Positions 37,479 through 45,505 of a DNA stretch of 64,000 bases are shown in pieces (within the stretch, counting starts at the first letter, position 1; each line of letters begins with the position of its first letter). The notes under the pieces are model-generated. The model was not told the DNA's origin. It saw nothing but the letters and a program-made list of their open reading frames with translations, and searched no databases. Source of the stretch: an uncultured Prevotellaceae bacterium (GTDB lineage Bacteria > Bacteroidota > Bacteroidia > Bacteroidales > Bacteroidaceae); the NCBI GenBank assembly GCA_902800495.1, contig CADCET010000012.1, positions 1 to 64,000 on the forward strand, read 5' to 3'. Position numbers and translations under genes: made by a program.

Positions 37479-39458
37479 ATGAAAAAGATATTTTCAATCA
37501 TAGCATTAGCGGCTGGTGCCTTCGGCCTGACAGGCTGCACCGATTTCCTCGACCAGCAGTCGCCGTCGGAACAGACCGACGCCTCGGTCTGGGAATCGAC
37601 CTACTACACCAGCCTGCGCGTGAACAAGCTCTTCGGCGACATGATGCAGGACCGTACCTATTCACAGGACTTAGGCATCGTCTGGCGCATGAACAGCGAC
37701 TGCGAACTGGTCGACGGACTGGGCAGCAACGCCTATAACACCTCCAGCGAGCGAGGCGGCATGAACTACAACCTTGATCCGGGCTGGGCCCGTCTGAGCG
37801 ACGTGTGGACCAACCTCTATGGCACCATTGAGGACGCCAACTTGAACATCCGCGGCATCCGCAACAGCTCGCTCATCAATGGCGGCGGCAACAACCAGAA
37901 GGCTATGGAGCGCTATCTTGGCGAGTCGCTTACCATCCGCGCCCTGTCATACTTAGAGTTGGTACGCTTCTATGGCGACGTGCCCATGAAGCTTGAGCCG
38001 TCGGCCAGCGACCTGAGCAATGTCTACTTAAACAAGACCGACCGCGACGAGATCCTGAACAAGATGATGGAAGACCTTGACGAGGCCATCGGCTACCTGC
38101 CCTGGGCCGACGAGGTGAGCGGCTACACCACCGAGCACGTCACCAAGGGCTATGCCCACGCTCTGCTGGCACAGATTGCACTGACCCGCGCTGGCTACGC
38201 CATCCGCGAGTCTGCCAAGAGCGGCTACGAGACGGCTGCCGAGAACTCGGACCCCACCTATCCCACCCAGCGTCCCGGCGATGCCGAGCGCAAGCAGCTC
38301 TATGAGCGTGCACTGAAGCACCTGACGGCCATCATCCAGAGTGGCAAGCACCAGCTGAACCCCTCTATCGAGAATCAGTGGGCTCTTGTCAACCAGCTGA
38401 CACTCGACCAGAACTACCACGAGAACCTGTTTGAGATTCCTATGGGCCAGAACGTTAGCAGCGAACTTGGCTATACCGTCGGCGTACGCCTGAACGGTAT
38501 CACCGCTAAGTACGGCTACGGCAACTCATCAGGTAAGATGAAGGTGACCGCTCCTCTGCTCTACTCCTACGACCCCGCCGACCAGCGTCGTGACCTGACG
38601 GTGGCAGCCTTCCAGATTGCCCAGAACACGACAGAGAACATCACCGAGGAACAGATGCTGACCAATGCGCCCTTCGGCCTGTACGTCGGCAAGTGGGATC
38701 CGCGCAAGATGAGCGACGCCTGGCTTCAGGACAACCTCGTGGCCACGGCCAAGCACATGACGGGCATCAACCCCATCCTGATGCGCTATTCTCAGGTGCT
38801 GCTCTACTACGCTGAGGTGATGAACGAGCTGGCAGGCCCTGACGCAGGTTACGAAGGCTCGGCCGGACTGACTGCCCGCGAGGCTCTGGCACAGGTTCAC
38901 AACCGTGCTTTCAAGGACAAGTCGGCAGCCCAGGCTTACATCAATGCCATCCCCGCCAACAAGACCGACTTCTTCAACGCCATCGTCGACGAGAACGCTT
39001 GGGAGCTGGCTGGCGAAGGTATGCGCAAGGCCGACCTCGTGCGCTGGAACCTGCTGGTGAAGAAGACCAAGGAGATGAAGGAGACCTACCTCAAGCAGCT
39101 TATCGGCGGTATCTATCAGGAGAAAGTCTACTTCAACTATCTTGACGCTGCCAAGAGCCAGATCGACTTCTCGAGCATTACCTGGTATGGCATTCCCGCA
39201 GGCAAGACGGCCGCCGACTATGCCGGCAGTGCCGACTCCTTCGGCAAGAGCGACATTGAGAAAGAGAACGACACGCAGGTGTACACCAACCTGCCCTCCA
39301 TCTCTTGCGGACTCTTAGGCGAGGCCACCGTCAACACCGACGGCACCATCACCTACGCAACACCGGCTGTACAGAACCGCTACATCATGCCCATCGGCTC
39401 GACCATCATCTCAGCCGCCAACGGCTCATTGCACAACTCATACGGCTATAGTGACTAA
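37479..39458 (+). CDS. SusD-like surface glycan-binding lipoprotein 2
   Basis: 659 residues, lipobox LTGCTDFLDQQ. ESLTIRALSYLELVRFYGDV in the helical core and ENAWELAGEGMRKADLVRWN in the C-terminal SusD segment. It is longer than SusD 1. Forms the import pair with the preceding SusC and is followed by another lipoprotein and a lyase in the same transcript. Confidence 0.94.
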   Translation: MKKIFSIIALAAGAFGLTGCTDFLDQQSPSEQTDASVWESTYYTSLRVNKLFGDMMQDRTYSQDLGIVWRMNSDCELVDGLGSNAYNTSSERGGMNYNLDPGWARLSDVWTNLYGTIEDANLNIRGIRNSSLINGGGNNQKAMERYLGESLTIRALSYLELVRFYGDVPMKLEPSASDLSNVYLNKTDRDEILNKMMEDLDEAIGYLPWADEVSGYTTEHVTKGYAHALLAQIALTRAGYAIRESAKSGYETAAENSDPTYPTQRPGDAERKQLYERALKHLTAIIQSGKHQLNPSIENQWALVNQLTLDQNYHENLFEIPMGQNVSSELGYTVGVRLNGITAKYGYGNSSGKMKVTAPLLYSYDPADQRRDLTVAAFQIAQNTTENITEEQMLTNAPFGLYVGKWDPRKMSDAWLQDNLVATAKHMTGINPILMRYSQVLLYYAEVMNELAGPDAGYEGSAGLTAREALAQVHNRAFKDKSAAQAYINAIPANKTDFFNAIVDENAWELAGEGMRKADLVRWNLLVKKTKEMKETYLKQLIGGIYQEKVYFNYLDAAKSQIDFSSITWYGIPAGKTAADYAGSADSFGKSDIEKENDTQVYTNLPSISCGLLGEATVNTDGTITYATPAVQNRYIMPIGSTIISAANGSLHNSYGYSD

Positions 39459-39478
39459 TCCAAAAACAACAAGAATCT

Positions 39479-41107
39479 ATGAAACTGAACAATATATATA
39501 AGGTAATAGGCGCCGGAGCCGTAGTCCTGCTGATGGCAGGCTGTACCGACGGCAATGACTGGGACACCGACGGTTCCTACAACCGCACGTTTGCACCCAC
39601 GGGTGACATCACCATCGAGCGCTACGACACCAAGGCCGCTGTCTCGTTCAAGGCTGTGGCCGGTGCAAAATCCTACGAAGTGGAGGTCAATACTGACTCG
39701 CTCTATCAGGACGAGGTCAGCAGCACGTCCATCCTCCAGACCTTCACCACAGCCAGCGACACCATCCGCGGCCTGGTGGGCGAGACGAACTACTACCTGC
39801 GCGTCAGGGCCATCTCCGAAGGCAAGCCCAACTCAAAGTGGCTCTACTACAAGACGGGCAGCGGACGCGGCTACTTCACCACACTGGCCGAACAGCTGTT
39901 CTACGACCTGACAGCCGAAGACATCGAGGACGGCGTGCTGCACCTGTCATGGATTGCCGGCTCTGAGGTGACGAAGATTGTCGTGCTGGCCAATGGCGAG
40001 GAGTTATTCGACTTCTTGCTGAGTGCCGAGGAAATTGCTGCCGGACACTATGATCTCGTCGGTCTTGCACCGACAACCACCTACACCATCCAGCTGTTCA
40101 ACGGCGACACCAAGCGCGGCTCACTCAACGTGACGACGCCTGCCTCGATGCCTTCTGCCGACTTCAAGTACACGCTCGATGCTTCGGTCGACGTCATCTC
40201 TCAGGACCTGATGAACGAGATTGCCGAGCAGGCAAAGATTGCTGCCGGCAGCGAGACGAACTACAGCGCCACCATCGGTATTCCCGCCGGTGTGACCATC
40301 GACATCCACGGAACGTCGGAAGCCGGCGACGCTACCAGCGTGAAGATTCCCGACGGCATGTCGGTGACCTTCTTCGGACTCTCGGGCGGCGAGACGCCTG
40401 TCATCAACCTGTCGAAGTCTCTCGACATCCGCGGCAGCCACGCTTACGTGCGCCTTGAGAATGTCAACATCAAGGACGGCGGATGCCAGTACTTCATCAA
40501 CCAGAGCGAAGGTTGCACCCTCGGCGAACTGTCGTTCACCGATGTCAGCCTCACCGACATGGCCCGCTCATGGGTACGCCTGCAGGGTTCTGCCGCCAAG
40601 TCTATTGAGCAGATTCTTGTCGACCGCTGTACGGTGACCAACCAGGGCAGCGGCGCCTATGCCCTGTTCTACTTCAACAGTGCCGACTACACCATCGGAC
40701 GCCTCGTTGTCAGGAACTCGACGTTCAACACGCTGCAGCACAGCTTCACCGACTGCCGCAGTGCCAAGATCAACGGCATTGAGGTCAGCAACTGTACGTT
40801 CTACAACATCATCGGCGCAGGCCGCTACTTCGTCGACGCCCAGAACGTCAACGTGCCCATCATGCTCAACAGCGTCATCTTCGCTAAGACAGCCACTGAG
40901 ACGTCAAAGGGTGTACGCGAGGGCATTGTGGAGTCTTCCAACAGCTACTTCACCAGCGACTTCGTCCTGTCGAGCAACAAGTTCACCGTCGACCAGACCT
41001 TCGAAGGCTCGTCGGCCGACCTGTTCAAGGATCCTGAGAACGGCGACTTCACGCTGAAGGTCAGCTCCGTCACCGCCGGTGACCCGCGCTGGATTCCCGA
41101 AGAGTAA
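39479..41107 (+). CDS. Surface lipoprotein with fibronectin-III-like and beta-helix regions
   Basis: 542 residues, lipobox LMAGCTDGNDWDTD with acidic residues after Cys. Residues of about 35-135 read as an FnIII-like fold (AVSFKAVAGAKSYEVEV, ETNYYLRVRAISEG), with a second similar stretch to about 220. From about 270 to 510 it is a right-handed beta-helix of the DUF4957/DUF5123 type found in pectin loci (RLENVNIKDGGCQYFIN, RTSTFNTL-like VRNSTFNTLQHSFTDC). No lyase motif, so a surface pectin-binding protein is the likely role. Operon member between susD 2 and the lyase. Confidence 0.8.
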   Translation: MKLNNIYKVIGAGAVVLLMAGCTDGNDWDTDGSYNRTFAPTGDITIERYDTKAAVSFKAVAGAKSYEVEVNTDSLYQDEVSSTSILQTFTTASDTIRGLVGETNYYLRVRAISEGKPNSKWLYYKTGSGRGYFTTLAEQLFYDLTAEDIEDGVLHLSWIAGSEVTKIVVLANGEELFDFLLSAEEIAAGHYDLVGLAPTTTYTIQLFNGDTKRGSLNVTTPASMPSADFKYTLDASVDVISQDLMNEIAEQAKIAAGSETNYSATIGIPAGVTIDIHGTSEAGDATSVKIPDGMSVTFFGLSGGETPVINLSKSLDIRGSHAYVRLENVNIKDGGCQYFINQSEGCTLGELSFTDVSLTDMARSWVRLQGSAAKSIEQILVDRCTVTNQGSGAYALFYFNSADYTIGRLVVRNSTFNTLQHSFTDCRSAKINGIEVSNCTFYNIIGAGRYFVDAQNVNVPIMLNSVIFAKTATETSKGVREGIVESSNSYFTSDFVLSSNKFTVDQTFEGSSADLFKDPENGDFTLKVSSVTAGDPRWIPEE

Positions 41108-41117
41108 ATACTGAACG

Positions 41118-42782
41118 ATGAAGACCATCTTCAAACTACGAATCATGGCAGCCACGCTTCTCATAGGCTTGGCTGCCTTTGCCAAAGGGCAGACGCCGGC
41201 TTTCCCCGGTGCCGAGGGCTTCGGCCGCTACACCACCGGCGGACGCGGCGGCGAGGTCATCCATGTGACGACGCTTGCCGACGGCACGCAGAAAGGCACC
41301 TTCCGCTATGCCTGCACACAGAACAAGACACGTACCATCGTCTTCGACGTCTCAGGCACCATCCACCTGACGTCGGAACTGAGGCTGAACCGTAACAATG
41401 TCACCATCGCCGGACAGACGGCCCCCGGCGACGGCATCTGCATCGCCGACTACCCCTTCGTCATCGCGGCCAGCAACGTCATCATCCGCTACATGCGCTT
41501 CCGCTTGGGCAACAAATATGTGGCGAACCACGAGGGCGACGGACTGGGCGGCATGGACGGCAAGAACATCATCATCGACCACTGCTCGGTCAGCTGGAGC
41601 ATCGACGAGTGCCTGTCGGTCTACGGCACGGAGAACCTCACCGTACAGTGGTGCATCGCCTCGCAGAGCCTCGTCAACAGCGGACACTCGAAGGGTGCCC
41701 ACGGCTACGGCGGCAACTGGGGCGGCGCCGGTGCCACGTACCATCACAACCTGATAGCCCATTGCCAGAGCCGTGTGCCGCGGTTGGGCCCGCGTCCCAG
41801 CACACAGACCCGCGAACAGATGGATATGCGCAACAACGTCTTCTACAACTGGGCCGGCGAGGGCTGCTACGGCGGCGAGGGCATGAACGTCAACATCGTC
41901 AACAACTACTACAAGCCCGGCCCCGGCACGGCTAAGCTGAATGTTACGAAGCAGAAGCGCATGGCCAACATCGGCATACGTACCAGTGACTACACGAAGC
42001 ACGACACGTCAGCGCCCAACGAGTGGGACAAGATGTGGCACGTCTGGGGTAAGTTCTATATCGACGGCAATGTCAACCCGAAGTACAGTGATGTTACTAA
42101 CGACAACTGGACCTACGGCGTCTACAACCAGATAACAAACAGCAAGGTGGACAACACCTTCACACAGACGACACGTGACACCATGCGCCTGAACATCCCC
42201 AACGAGTATGTCAGCGTCACCACCCACACGGCAGAGATGGCCTACGAACGGGTGCTCGACTATGTCGGTGCCTCGCTGCACCGCGATGCCGTCGACGAAC
42301 TGATTATCAGCGACACGCGGCAGGGCAAGGCCAGCTACACCGGCAGCCGCAACACGGCAGGCACGGGCTATATCGACAGTCAGGACGACATCAAGGCCGC
42401 CATCAGCGGCGACGAGAGTCCCTGGCCCGTCCTCGCCCAGACAGCAGTGCCACAGGATACCGACCAGGACGGTATGCCCGACGCCTGGGAGACGGCCAAC
42501 GGTCTGAACCCCAACGACAAGACCGACGGTGCACGCGACTTGGGCGACGGCTACACGTGGCTTGAGGTCTATCTCAACTCACTCGTAGACACCATCACCC
42601 AGGCTCAGAACGCCGGCGGCAAGATGCTCACCGGTCAGGAGGACTTCGCGACAGCCGTCACCAGCCCAACGGCCACCCCTTCACAACGACCTGCCAGCGT
42701 CTATAGCCTGACAGGTCGCCGTATCAACAAACCACACAAAGGCTTATACATCATTAACGGACAAAAACGCATCCAACAATGA
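41118..42782 (+). CDS. Secreted PL1-like pectate lyase 2
   Basis: 554 residues, paralogue of the lyase at 22615. Signal peptide ends FAKGQ. TPAFPGAEGFGRYTTGGRGG, GKNIIIDHCSVSWSIDECLS, HHNLIAHCQSRVPRLGPRP, then the calcium-loop DTDQDGMPDAWETANGLNPN. It ends GLYIINGQKRIQQ, a variant of the common tail. It closes the SusCD 2 operon; its stop overlaps the ATG of a gutted next gene. Confidence 0.92.
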   Translation: MKTIFKLRIMAATLLIGLAAFAKGQTPAFPGAEGFGRYTTGGRGGEVIHVTTLADGTQKGTFRYACTQNKTRTIVFDVSGTIHLTSELRLNRNNVTIAGQTAPGDGICIADYPFVIAASNVIIRYMRFRLGNKYVANHEGDGLGGMDGKNIIIDHCSVSWSIDECLSVYGTENLTVQWCIASQSLVNSGHSKGAHGYGGNWGGAGATYHHNLIAHCQSRVPRLGPRPSTQTREQMDMRNNVFYNWAGEGCYGGEGMNVNIVNNYYKPGPGTAKLNVTKQKRMANIGIRTSDYTKHDTSAPNEWDKMWHVWGKFYIDGNVNPKYSDVTNDNWTYGVYNQITNSKVDNTFTQTTRDTMRLNIPNEYVSVTTHTAEMAYERVLDYVGASLHRDAVDELIISDTRQGKASYTGSRNTAGTGYIDSQDDIKAAISGDESPWPVLAQTAVPQDTDQDGMPDAWETANGLNPNDKTDGARDLGDGYTWLEVYLNSLVDTITQAQNAGGKMLTGQEDFATAVTSPTATPSQRPASVYSLTGRRINKPHKGLYIINGQKRIQQ

Positions 42783-42859
42783 AACAGACTATTCTTACAC
42801 TGCTCCTGGGTGTTGCCGCCACGGTTTGATTACACAACGGGAAGAAAGTTCTGAGATAA
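42779..42859 (+). pseudogene. Gutted secreted-protein gene: signal peptide joined to C-terminal tail
   Basis: ATG 42779 overlaps the lyase stop (ATGA) and encodes MKQTILTLLLGVAATV, a normal signal-peptide start, then TGA at 42827. In the same frame the next codons are LHNGKKVLR and TAA (42857-42859), which matches the C-terminal tail of neighbouring secreted enzymes. The whole interior of a further PUL enzyme or binding protein appears to be deleted. The inverted-repeat segment carrying ATPase 1 starts 24 bases later. Confidence 0.7.
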
Positions 42860-42882
42860 CAAAACGCTTCGTTCGGCGAAGA

Positions 42883-42945
42883 ATGTTAGATGTTAGATGT
42901 TAGAATCGCCGCTTTCCCAGTGTTTACTGCGGAAAGCGGCGATTT
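42883..42945 (+). repeat. Left inverted repeat of the ATPase 1 segment, with hairpin
   Basis: ATGTTAGATGTTAGATGTTA (three TTAGATG units) is followed by a long hairpin, GCCGCTTTCC...CAGTGTTTACTG...GGAAAGCGGC (42907-42941). The reverse complement of 45015-45076 carries the same repeat and hairpin in the same order, so the two form imperfect terminal inverted repeats of about 60 bases. Confidence 0.85.
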
Positions 42946-43039
42946 TGACTTTTGACAATAAGCACATTTCGACCTGACGATGTGAAATAAGCGATTTCGG
43001 GGCCAGTACTTCTTTATTTTGATAGTCCTTAATCATTCT
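42946..43039. other. Gap downstream of ATPase 1
   Basis: Short noncoding stretch with one weak hairpin (CACATTTCG / CGATGTG near 42963-42983). Nothing else seen. Confidence 0.5.
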
Positions 43040-44434
43040 TTAAAAAATATATTCTTCTTCATCGGTCTGAGGTGTATCAGCTTCCATACGCTCGGCTCTG
43101 CCGCTTCGCTCGTCGAAGAACATCACGAAATAGACGGGCATATACGTCACCTTGCCTTCTTGATAGACCTTACGCTCGTTGGAAATGACAGTGGCCGCAA
43201 GGACATTGTACTCAAGAACTTTCAGAAGATTGTTGAGGGCACTGTGTTCGGTATAGTCCTTGCCCGACTTGACTTCAACCGGGTGGGCACTCATCGTGGT
43301 GTGGTTGTCAACCAGATAGTCCACCTCGCCCTGCTTGCGGTTGTCGTAATAATAGAGCTTATGCCCATGTGCGCGAAGTTCCTGGGCTACCACATTCTCA
43401 TAGACAGAACCGAGATTGATACTCCGGATATCATCGAGAACGGGACGGATGTTGTTGCGGTAGAGTATGCCAGTAAGGAGGCCCACATCATTTAAATAGA
43501 GCTTCAGCAGATTTTTCTGAAGTGACTCACTCAATGGGAAATGAGGGTTGGATATGGCATTGACGGCCAAGGAAATGCCTGATGAAATCAGGTACTCGAA
43601 CTCTTCCTTGTACTGGTCGAATCGGTCGCCCTTCTTGTCACGGATGTTTTGAACCACCACACGCTTCTTCTTGTTCTCCATCTGCGAGGGAATCATCTCG
43701 TAGATACGACGTATGAGCAGCTTTTTATTGTGCTCCTTCTCGTACTTGGAAGCGTCACTGGCATAAAGGCTGCGGATGCCATCCTGTACCTCGCGAACCC
43801 TCACAATGTTATGCGTTTCGAGGTAGGTATTGACGGCATCGGGCAGACCGCCTACCAGCAGATAGCGGCGGAACAGGTCGAGCACATGGTTATGGTGCTC
43901 TTCAGAAAGGCTCTCGCGGTTCTCGTATGCCTTGCGCAGCATGTCAATGGCCTCCGTGCCGAAGCCGTTGGCAATCAGGAACTCCTCGAAATCGAGCTGG
44001 AACATATCCTTGATGGTGATGCTGCCTACTGGAATGGAGGTGGTGTCTTTCAGGGTGATACCCAACAGACTGCCACTGGCGATATAGCGATAACGGTTAT
44101 CCTCGCGCAGGAACTTCAGCATGGTGAGGTACTGCGGATAGTGCTGAATCTCGTCGAGAAACACCAGCGTATCATCGCGATTGTTGAGCTTGTCGCCTGC
44201 CACCATGCTAAGGGTCAGGTAAAAGTCTTCCTTCTTATGGATGTTTTTGAAGAGCTGCTCACCCTCGTCATCCTCCACGAAGTTGATTTCCACGAAGTTC
44301 GGATACAGACGTGTACCCACCTCACGAATACTGAACGACTTACCTATCTGGCGGGCTCCCTCCAGTATCAGAATCTTGTCATTATCGGACTTCAGATAGT
44401 CCTCGATGTACGATGTAATCTTTCTGTACAGCAT
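43040..44434 (-). CDS. DUF4143-type AAA ATPase 1
   Basis: 464 residues. Walker A LILEGARQIGKS near residue 24 and Walker B TLVFLDEIQHYPQ near 88, followed by sensor-like YIASGSLLGITLKD. The C-terminal DUF4143 part has the PD-(D/E)XK-like GEVDYLVDNHTTMSAHPVEV and KSGKDY. Family members are abundant in Bacteroidetes and archaea; role unknown. The gene is isolated, has three 33-bp-spaced repeats at its promoter, and lies within imperfect inverted repeats. The second copy at 51647 is a distant paralogue, not a recent duplicate. Confidence 0.9.
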   Translation of the reverse strand: MLYRKITSYIEDYLKSDNDKILILEGARQIGKSFSIREVGTRLYPNFVEINFVEDDEGEQLFKNIHKKEDFYLTLSMVAGDKLNNRDDTLVFLDEIQHYPQYLTMLKFLREDNRYRYIASGSLLGITLKDTTSIPVGSITIKDMFQLDFEEFLIANGFGTEAIDMLRKAYENRESLSEEHHNHVLDLFRRYLLVGGLPDAVNTYLETHNIVRVREVQDGIRSLYASDASKYEKEHNKKLLIRRIYEMIPSQMENKKKRVVVQNIRDKKGDRFDQYKEEFEYLISSGISLAVNAISNPHFPLSESLQKNLLKLYLNDVGLLTGILYRNNIRPVLDDIRSINLGSVYENVVAQELRAHGHKLYYYDNRKQGEVDYLVDNHTTMSAHPVEVKSGKDYTEHSALNNLLKVLEYNVLAATVISNERKVYQEGKVTYMPVYFVMFFDERSGRAERMEADTPQTDEEEYIF

Positions 44435-44441
44435 GGCTATT

Positions 44442-44520
44442 TACACTTTTCAATAACTTTTGGCAGTCAAAAACTACACTTTTCAATAAAATTTAGTGCT
44501 ACAAAATTACACTTTTCAAT
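44442..44520 (-). repeat. Three TACACTTTTCAAT iterons, exact 33-bp period, at the ATPase 1 promoter
   Basis: Identical 13-mers at 44442-44454, 44475-44487 and 44508-44520. The copy nearest the gene ends 7 bases before the ATG. The third lies between a minus-strand -7 box (TAATTTTG, 44502-44509) and TTTG (44530-44533, 20 bases away). The spacing of three helical turns puts all three on one DNA face. Spacer sequences are not conserved. Confidence 0.9.
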
Positions 44521-44533
44521 CGAAACGACCAAA
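44502..44533 (-). promoter_or_regulatory. Promoter of ATPase 1
   Basis: Minus-strand TTTG (44530-44533), 20 bases, TAATTTTG (44502-44509). RNA would start near 44495, leaving two iterons in the 5' leader. Confidence 0.7.
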
Positions 44534-44575
44534 CAAATCGGAAAAAAAGTGCGATATAACCGATTTCAGGTGACG

Positions 44576-44612
44576 AAAAAAGCCATTTCGGGTGGCGAAA
44601 TGGCTTTTTTCG
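44576..44612. terminator. Bidirectional hairpin upstream of ATPase 1
   Basis: AAAAAAGCCATTTCG pairs with CGAAATGGCTTTTTT, 5-base loop; A and T runs make it terminator-like on both strands. It insulates ATPase 1 from upstream minus-strand transcription. Confidence 0.8.
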
Positions 44613-44614
44613 TA

Positions 44615-44641
44615 TGAATACAGGCAAGAGTGTTGTTGGGC
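44615..44641 (-). pseudogene. Fragment of another DUF4143 ATPase gene (3' end)
   Basis: Twenty-five bases (beginning ATGAATACAGGCAAGAGTGT, plus strand) are identical to the 3' end of ATPase 2 at 51663-51687, where they encode TTLLPVFM. A match of this length in 64 kb is unlikely by chance, so it is probably the tail of a lost copy. Confidence 0.6.
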
Positions 44642-44764
44642 TTGCGGGTGAATCGTCGGAGCAAGCCGCAAATATCAATATTGTTAAAAGCAGTAGCTGG
44701 GCAAAGCAAGACGATTTACCCCCCCTATAACATTTATTAACAAATTGCGCAAATTATTTGTCAT
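44642..44764 (-). pseudogene. Lipoprotein start interrupted at a seven-G run
   Basis: From ATG 44764 the frame gives MTNNLRNLLINVIGG and stops after 26 residues. Adding one G to the G7 run (44719-44725) would continue into FAQLLLLTILIFAACSDDS, a good lipoprotein signal with acidic residues after Cys, which then runs into the ATPase-tail fragment. Tandem promoters lie just upstream. It is either a decayed gene or one switched by slippage; the body of the protein is absent either way. Confidence 0.4.
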
Positions 44765-44767
44765 AGC

Positions 44768-44829
44768 ACTTGTTTTAGATTATGTGCTGCAAAGTTACAC
44801 TTGTTTTAGATTATGTGCTGCAAAGTTAC
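44768..44829 (-). promoter_or_regulatory. Tandem-duplicated promoter, 31-bp unit
   Basis: Two exact 31-base copies (44768-44798 and 44799-44829). Each carries, on the minus strand, TAACTTTG (44790-44797 and 44821-44828) followed by CAGCACATAATC. The nearer copy would start RNA about 20 bases before ATG 44764. Confidence 0.8.
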
Positions 44830-44932
44830 CGCTCGAGCTCTGCTCGCTTGCCATAGCAAGAACTTTTTCTGAAACCGCCAAAAGAAACGGCTAATTTTTC
44901 CGGCTTTACATTTTTAAAGATTCAATGAAAAT

Positions 44933-44992
44933 GTGAATGGCCGCGAAAATTTTGTGAATGGCCGCGAAAATTTCGTGAATGGCCGCGAAAAT
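44933..44992. repeat. Three GTGAATGGCCGCGAAAATTT repeats, 21-bp period
   Basis: Copies start at 44933, 44954 and 44975. On the minus strand they translate as FSRPFTK three times, but no start or full frame supports a protein. A looser relative of this pattern occurs at about 300-370. Confidence 0.88.
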
Positions 44993-45014
44993 TAAAACGC
45001 CAAATGATGGCCTA

Positions 45015-45076
45015 AAATGCCGCTTTCCGCAGTAAACACTGCGGAAGCGGCAAATCTAACATCTAACATCTAACAT
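45015..45076 (-). repeat. Right inverted repeat of the ATPase 1 segment, with hairpin
   Basis: GCCGCTTTCCGCAGTAAACA...CTGCGGAAGCGGC is followed by TCTAACATCTAACATCTAAC. It is the inverted counterpart of 42883-42945 with a few mismatches. Together they bound a 2.2-kb segment that contains ATPase 1 and the remnants beside it. Confidence 0.85.
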
Positions 45077-45142
45077 TTTGCTTTGCCGCTCGGCGACGTG
45101 GGAAGTGTGTGTTGACAGAGAAAATCGAAAATCTAATTTTAG

Positions 45143-45192
45143 AAATATTTATATTATATATATTATATATAATATATATAATATAAATATTT
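45143..45192. repeat. Perfect 50-bp AT palindrome
   Basis: The sequence equals its own reverse complement over all 50 bases and is entirely A and T. It is flanked by inverted copies of the TTAGATG repeat (45055-45076 and 45234-45255). Such a sequence can extrude a cruciform and is often an end, origin or resolution site, but no replication or recombinase gene lies beside it. Confidence 0.9.
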
Positions 45193-45233
45193 TATAAGTT
45201 AAAATTTGAGTTTGAGATGCTAAATGTCGATAA

Positions 45234-45255
45234 ATGTTAGATGTTAGATGTTAGA
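45234..45255 (+). repeat. Third copy of the TTAGATG triple repeat
   Basis: ATGTTAGATGTTAGATGTTA, direct relative to the copy at 42883 and inverted relative to 45055-45076. The adjoining hairpin of the other two copies is missing here. Confidence 0.85.
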
Positions 45256-45301
45256 AGCCACCACAGGGCAATAAACCAAATTTATTGCCGAATTTATATA
45301 A

Positions 45302-45358
45302 AATAGTAATTATATAGGGGTCGTGTCTGCTACTTTTGACACGACCCCTATTACTATT
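45302..45358 (-). terminator. Long hairpin terminator behind the two tiny ORFs
   Basis: AGGGGTCGTGTC (45316-45327) pairs with GACACGACCCCT (45338-45349), and the flanks AATAGTAAT / ATTACTATT extend the stem. It is strong, lies 43 bases after the 29-residue ORF and ends the adhesin transcript. Confidence 0.82.
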
Positions 45359-45400
45359 TCCTATCTCAGCTAAGCAGAATGGTTTCCGCCTTTGCCAAGA

Positions 45401-45490
45401 TTAGACCAACCAGTCATCATAGTATTGTAAATTATCAGGTGGTGTACCACTTGCCTGAAGCAGAACGATTAAAGCTATTATTTGAATCAT
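45401..45490 (-). CDS. 29-residue peptide of unknown function
   Basis: ATG 45490 is preceded by AAAGGAGA at good spacing, unusually strong for this group of bacteria. It begins MIQIIALIVLLQASGTPPDN and ends YYDDWLV. A short hydrophobic stretch is followed by an SG step and an acidic, aromatic tail. It is the last ORF before the strong terminator and lies 15 bases after the 46-residue ORF. I recognise no family; a processed peptide or membrane micropeptide is possible. Confidence 0.6.
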   Translation of the reverse strand: MIQIIALIVLLQASGTPPDNLQYYDDWLV

Positions 45491-45505
45491 TCTCAAAAAT
45501 CTCCT

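Noticed and set aside
43649-44617. Plus-strand open frame of 322 codons, ending with repeated LHFSI
   Set aside because: It is antisense to ATPase 1, and its repeated residues come from the 33-bp iterons. No family resemblance.
44933-44992. Three evenly spaced repeats taken as a possible CRISPR array
   Set aside because: The unit is 20 bases with spacers of only one base and no cas genes; it is a simple tandem repeat.
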